Below are positions 7,045 through 8,723 of a stretch of DNA of 8,723 nucleotides, piece after piece; the stretch's first letter is position 1, and each line of letters starts with the position of its first letter. This DNA comes from Candidatus Saccharibacteria bacterium UBA6575 (GTDB lineage Bacteria; Patescibacteriota; Saccharimonadia; Saccharimonadales; Saccharimonadaceae), in contig DJJF01000037.1 of assembly GCA_002434005.1 (NCBI GenBank), positions 2,294 through 11,016 of the forward strand, written 5' to 3'. Under the pieces are notes generated by a model that was not told the DNA's origin, searched no databases, and saw nothing but the letters and a program-made list of their open reading frames with translations. A program made the position numbers and the translations under genes.

Positions 7045-7470
7045 ATGAATAAACGGCAGGGAAGTGGCAACTGGCGGGAGTATGCTCGACGACCAAACCG
7101 GCAACTGGTGGCTTATGTTATATCTGGTGTCACCGCCCTTGCAATAGATAATGGTGTCTTTTTATTCTTTCTCTACATACTGAATGCGCCTCTTGCAGTC
7201 GCCGTGCCTGCTGGTTTGACGAGCGGCCTTGTTGCAAGCTTTGCCTTAAATAGGCAATGGACATTCAAGCGTGACGCAAATCATTTTCATTCTGGCAAGA
7301 AACAATTTGCGCTATATATTGGATTGTTCGTCTTTAATAATCTGTTCACATACTTATTCATAAAATTCTTGTTTATATTAGGGGTAGTTCCGGCCGCATC
7401 GAAGATAATAGCGACTGTATGCATCACGCTTTGGAATTATATTGCGTACAAAAACGTTATTTTTCGCTAG
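7045..7470 (+). CDS. gtrA: GtrA/GtcA-family membrane protein
   Basis: This is a small four-helix membrane protein of the GtrA family, thought to help flip polyprenyl-phosphate-linked sugars across the cytoplasmic membrane. The 141-aa length is typical. Helices are at about 21-45, 48-68, 87-113 and 117-135. The two family signatures are present: NRQWTFKR after helix two (69-76) and NYIAYKNVIFR at the extreme C-terminus. The frame is open much further upstream (to an ATG at 6910), but the ATG at 7045 gives the normal family length and lies six bases after a perfect TATAAT, so I chose it; the longer frame runs antisense through the YfhO-like gene. The 3' end overlaps the convergent gtrB by 14 bases. 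The gtrA symbol is by family; gtcA is the equivalent name in Firmicutes. Its partners should be the flanking GtrB-like and YfhO-like proteins. Confidence 0.92.
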   Translation: MNKRQGSGNWREYARRPNRQLVAYVISGVTALAIDNGVFLFFLYILNAPLAVAVPAGLTSGLVASFALNRQWTFKRDANHFHSGKKQFALYIGLFVFNNLFTYLFIKFLFILGVVPAASKIIATVCITLWNYIAYKNVIFR

Positions 7471-8407
7471 AGTGCGTATCGTGCTCAACGATGTAAAGCG
7501 GCCTGTCTTTTGCCTCTTCGTAAATTCTTGAAATATACATGGCGATTAACCCCTGACAAATCAGGATGATGCCTACCAGGAAGACGATGAAAATGCCGAG
7601 CATCGCAGAGCCGGTTATCTTTAGTTGCATTGGATCGCCCATGGCGAATTGTTCAATAATGACGAATACTCCGACGATCAGAGAGAGAGGGATGATAATT
7701 AAGCCGAGGTAGCCTGATGCATACAGTGGAAAGGTCGTAAGTGATACGAAACTGTTGAACGCAAGCTTAAATAGTTTCGAGTTGGTGTAAGACGCTTCAC
7801 CGTGCTCTCGGGCGTTGGCGGTGAACTCGACGTAGCTTTTTTTGTAACCAAGCCAATCGATAAGTGCGCGGGTTATCCGGCCTCGTTCCTTGAGTTTTGC
7901 GAACTCAACCCTAACCGAAGCGTCAATAAGTCTGAAATCTGTCGATCCCGGAACAAGAGTTTCATGCGCCATCGCGTTGAACATGGCATAAAAAAGCTTT
8001 GATCCATAGCGCTTGATAAAACCTTCATTATGATTTGCACTTCGAACACCAATAACAACCTTATTACCGCTCTCCCACTCTTTCAAAAAATCATTAATAA
8101 GCCCAACCGGATGTTGTCCATCTGCGTCAATAATAATAACCGCACTACCACGTGAACGAGTGATACCGGCAGTCGTGGCTGCTTCTTTTCCAAAGTTTCG
8201 CGAGAAAGATATGACCCGGATGGAGTCATCCGACTTCTTTAGGGACTCAAGTATATCAAGCGTATCGTCACTGCTTCCATCGTTAACGAATACGAGTTCA
8301 TAGGAATATTTACTTGGGAGGGCCGCAGTGAGGCCATGATAAAAATGAGCAATTCCAGCCGATTCGTTATACGCCGGTATGACGATAGAGATTTTCTGCT
8401 TGACCAT
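7457..8407 (-). CDS. gtrB: GtrB/CsbB-type polyprenyl-phosphate glycosyltransferase (GT2)
   Basis: The 316-aa protein is a GT2 enzyme of the DPM1-like group that transfers a sugar, often glucose or GlcNAc, from a nucleotide to undecaprenyl phosphate at the inner face of the membrane. The GT-A domain starts ISIVIPAYNE (6-15), followed by FVNDGSSDDT (40-49) and the metal/donor motif IDADGQHP (D94, D96), then the acceptor-side region with RALIDWLGYK. Two C-terminal membrane helices (about 222-250 and 265-293) are the mark of GtrB/CsbB-type members and anchor it beside GtrA. The start at 8407 gives a complete N-terminal strand; no Shine-Dalgarno precedes it, but a TATACT box lies seven bases upstream. 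It follows the Ig-domain gene on the same strand by 24 bases and overlaps gtrA tail to tail. The symbol is by family; the sugar is not determinable. Confidence 0.93.
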   Translation of the reverse strand: MVKQKISIVIPAYNESAGIAHFYHGLTAALPSKYSYELVFVNDGSSDDTLDILESLKKSDDSIRVISFSRNFGKEAATTAGITRSRGSAVIIIDADGQHPVGLINDFLKEWESGNKVVIGVRSANHNEGFIKRYGSKLFYAMFNAMAHETLVPGSTDFRLIDASVRVEFAKLKERGRITRALIDWLGYKKSYVEFTANAREHGEASYTNSKLFKLAFNSFVSLTTFPLYASGYLGLIIIPLSLIVGVFVIIEQFAMGDPMQLKITGSAMLGIFIVFLVGIILICQGLIAMYISRIYEEAKDRPLYIVEHDTHSSEK

Positions 8408-8414
8408 ACTGCAC

Positions 8415-8420
8415 AGTATA
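8415..8420 (-). promoter_or_regulatory. -10 box in front of gtrB, likely leaderless
   Basis: On the minus strand TATACT is followed by seven bases (GTGCAGT) and the ATG at 8407. No Shine-Dalgarno is present in the 24-base gap. A CTGACA at 8441-8446 resembles a -35 hexamer, but its 20-base spacing is too long to be convincing. gtrB could therefore have its own promoter despite lying just behind a same-strand gene. Confidence 0.45.
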
Positions 8421-8431
8421 TCAAACGCTTG

Positions 8432-8723
8432 CTACTGAACTGTCAGGTTGAGACCCATGGCTCCACTGCTAAATACCGTGCGGCCGTCGATTACAGGTGC
8501 AAAGGCTTCGCTATATGATCCGGTTTGCGATGGAGCTCTTAAGGGGAACTCGAACGTACCGGTCTGTCCAGGTGCGACAGAAGTTTCATTCAGAGCAGCC
8601 GGTCTAGTGCAGTTAATCAGCCAGTTGTTGCTGCAGAAGATACTCTGTCGTCCCCACGGCCCATAAGTAGCCAGCCGAGTGTCTGTGACGGCGAAAGCGC
8701 CAGATTTTGTCCAAGTGACGTTT
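8432..8723 (-). CDS. C-terminal end of a protein with an NBR1-like Ig-fold domain
   Basis: Hand translation of the minus strand gives an open frame from the right edge to a TAG at 8432-8434; 96 residues are visible and the N-terminus lies outside the window. The pattern (VTWTKSG near the start, then GRQSIFCSNNWLINCTRPA, ALNETSVAPGQTGTFEFPLRAP, GSYSEAFAPVIDG and the final LNLTVQ) matches the beta-sandwich 'next to BRCA1' Ig-like domain as it occurs in bacterial secreted proteins, where it often forms a C-terminal or repeated module. The two cysteines eight residues apart could form a disulfide. Threonine, serine and asparagine are frequent, as in extracellular domains. What lies N-terminal (enzyme, repeats, signal peptide) cannot be seen. 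The gene ends 24 bases before gtrB on the same strand, so the product might be a target of, or be regulated with, the glycosylation proteins; that is inference. Confidence 0.78.
   Translation of the reverse strand, partial: NVTWTKSGAFAVTDTRLATYGPWGRQSIFCSNNWLINCTRPAALNETSVAPGQTGTFEFPLRAPSQTGSYSEAFAPVIDGRTVFSSGAMGLNLTVQ

Noticed and set aside
7444..7467. AAAAA/TTTTT hairpin with outer GCG/CGC at the gtrA-gtrB junction as a bidirectional terminator
   Set aside because: The stem is nearly all A-T with a three-base bulge and lies within both coding ends; it is too weak to call a terminator.
8336..8666. Two short plus-strand open frames near the right end
   Set aside because: Both are antisense to gtrB or the Ig-domain gene, whose minus-strand translation has clear family features.

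Overview
The window is a densely packed bacterial cell-surface glycan locus, cut by the window edge at both ends. Eight protein genes fill it almost completely, with no gap longer than about 40 bases. I see no rRNA, tRNA, CRISPR array, insertion sequence or integrase. TGA is used as a real stop in two genes (stops ending at 1602 and 3982, each next to or overlapping the following start), so a code that reads TGA as an amino acid is unlikely. Moderate GC, extreme compactness, start codons placed directly behind -10 boxes, and an NBR1-type Ig-fold protein beside a GtrA/GtrB pair all fit a Candidate Phyla Radiation (Patescibacteria) genome, perhaps Saccharibacteria. This assignment is inference and is not proven by any marker gene here.

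Left part (1-5217): a GT4-type glycosyltransferase on the minus strand, truncated by the left edge, diverges across 38 bases from a plus-strand operon of three genes. These encode a small basic coiled-coil protein (168 aa), a 792-aa protein with two GT-B glycosyltransferase domains in tandem, and a single-domain GT4 glycosyltransferase (412 aa). The operon genes are 1 base apart and then overlap by 4 bases (ATGA). Together with the divergent gene, the region encodes four GT-B catalytic units. They probably build a repeat or side chain of a surface polysaccharide on the cytoplasmic face of the membrane; the sugars cannot be read from the sequence.

Right part (5235-8407): a membrane glycosyltransferase of the YfhO type (minus strand), a GtrA/GtcA-type small membrane protein (plus strand) and a GtrB/CsbB-type polyprenyl-phosphate glycosyltransferase (minus strand). 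These match the three parts of a known surface-glycosylation scheme: GtrB charges undecaprenyl phosphate with a sugar, GtrA helps it cross the membrane, and the YfhO-like enzyme transfers it outside the cell. Unusually, the three genes alternate in strand. GtrA and YfhO start head to head over a shared -10 region, and GtrA and GtrB overlap tail to tail by 14 bases.

Right edge (8432-8723): the C-terminal end of a minus-strand protein ending in an NBR1-like Ig-fold domain, probably extracellular and lying just upstream of gtrB.

The most striking regulatory pattern is that four genes at the head of transcription units have a -10-like hexamer ending 5-7 bases before the start codon and no usable Shine-Dalgarno sequence, whereas the last gene of the plus operon has a strong one. 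This points to leaderless mRNAs.
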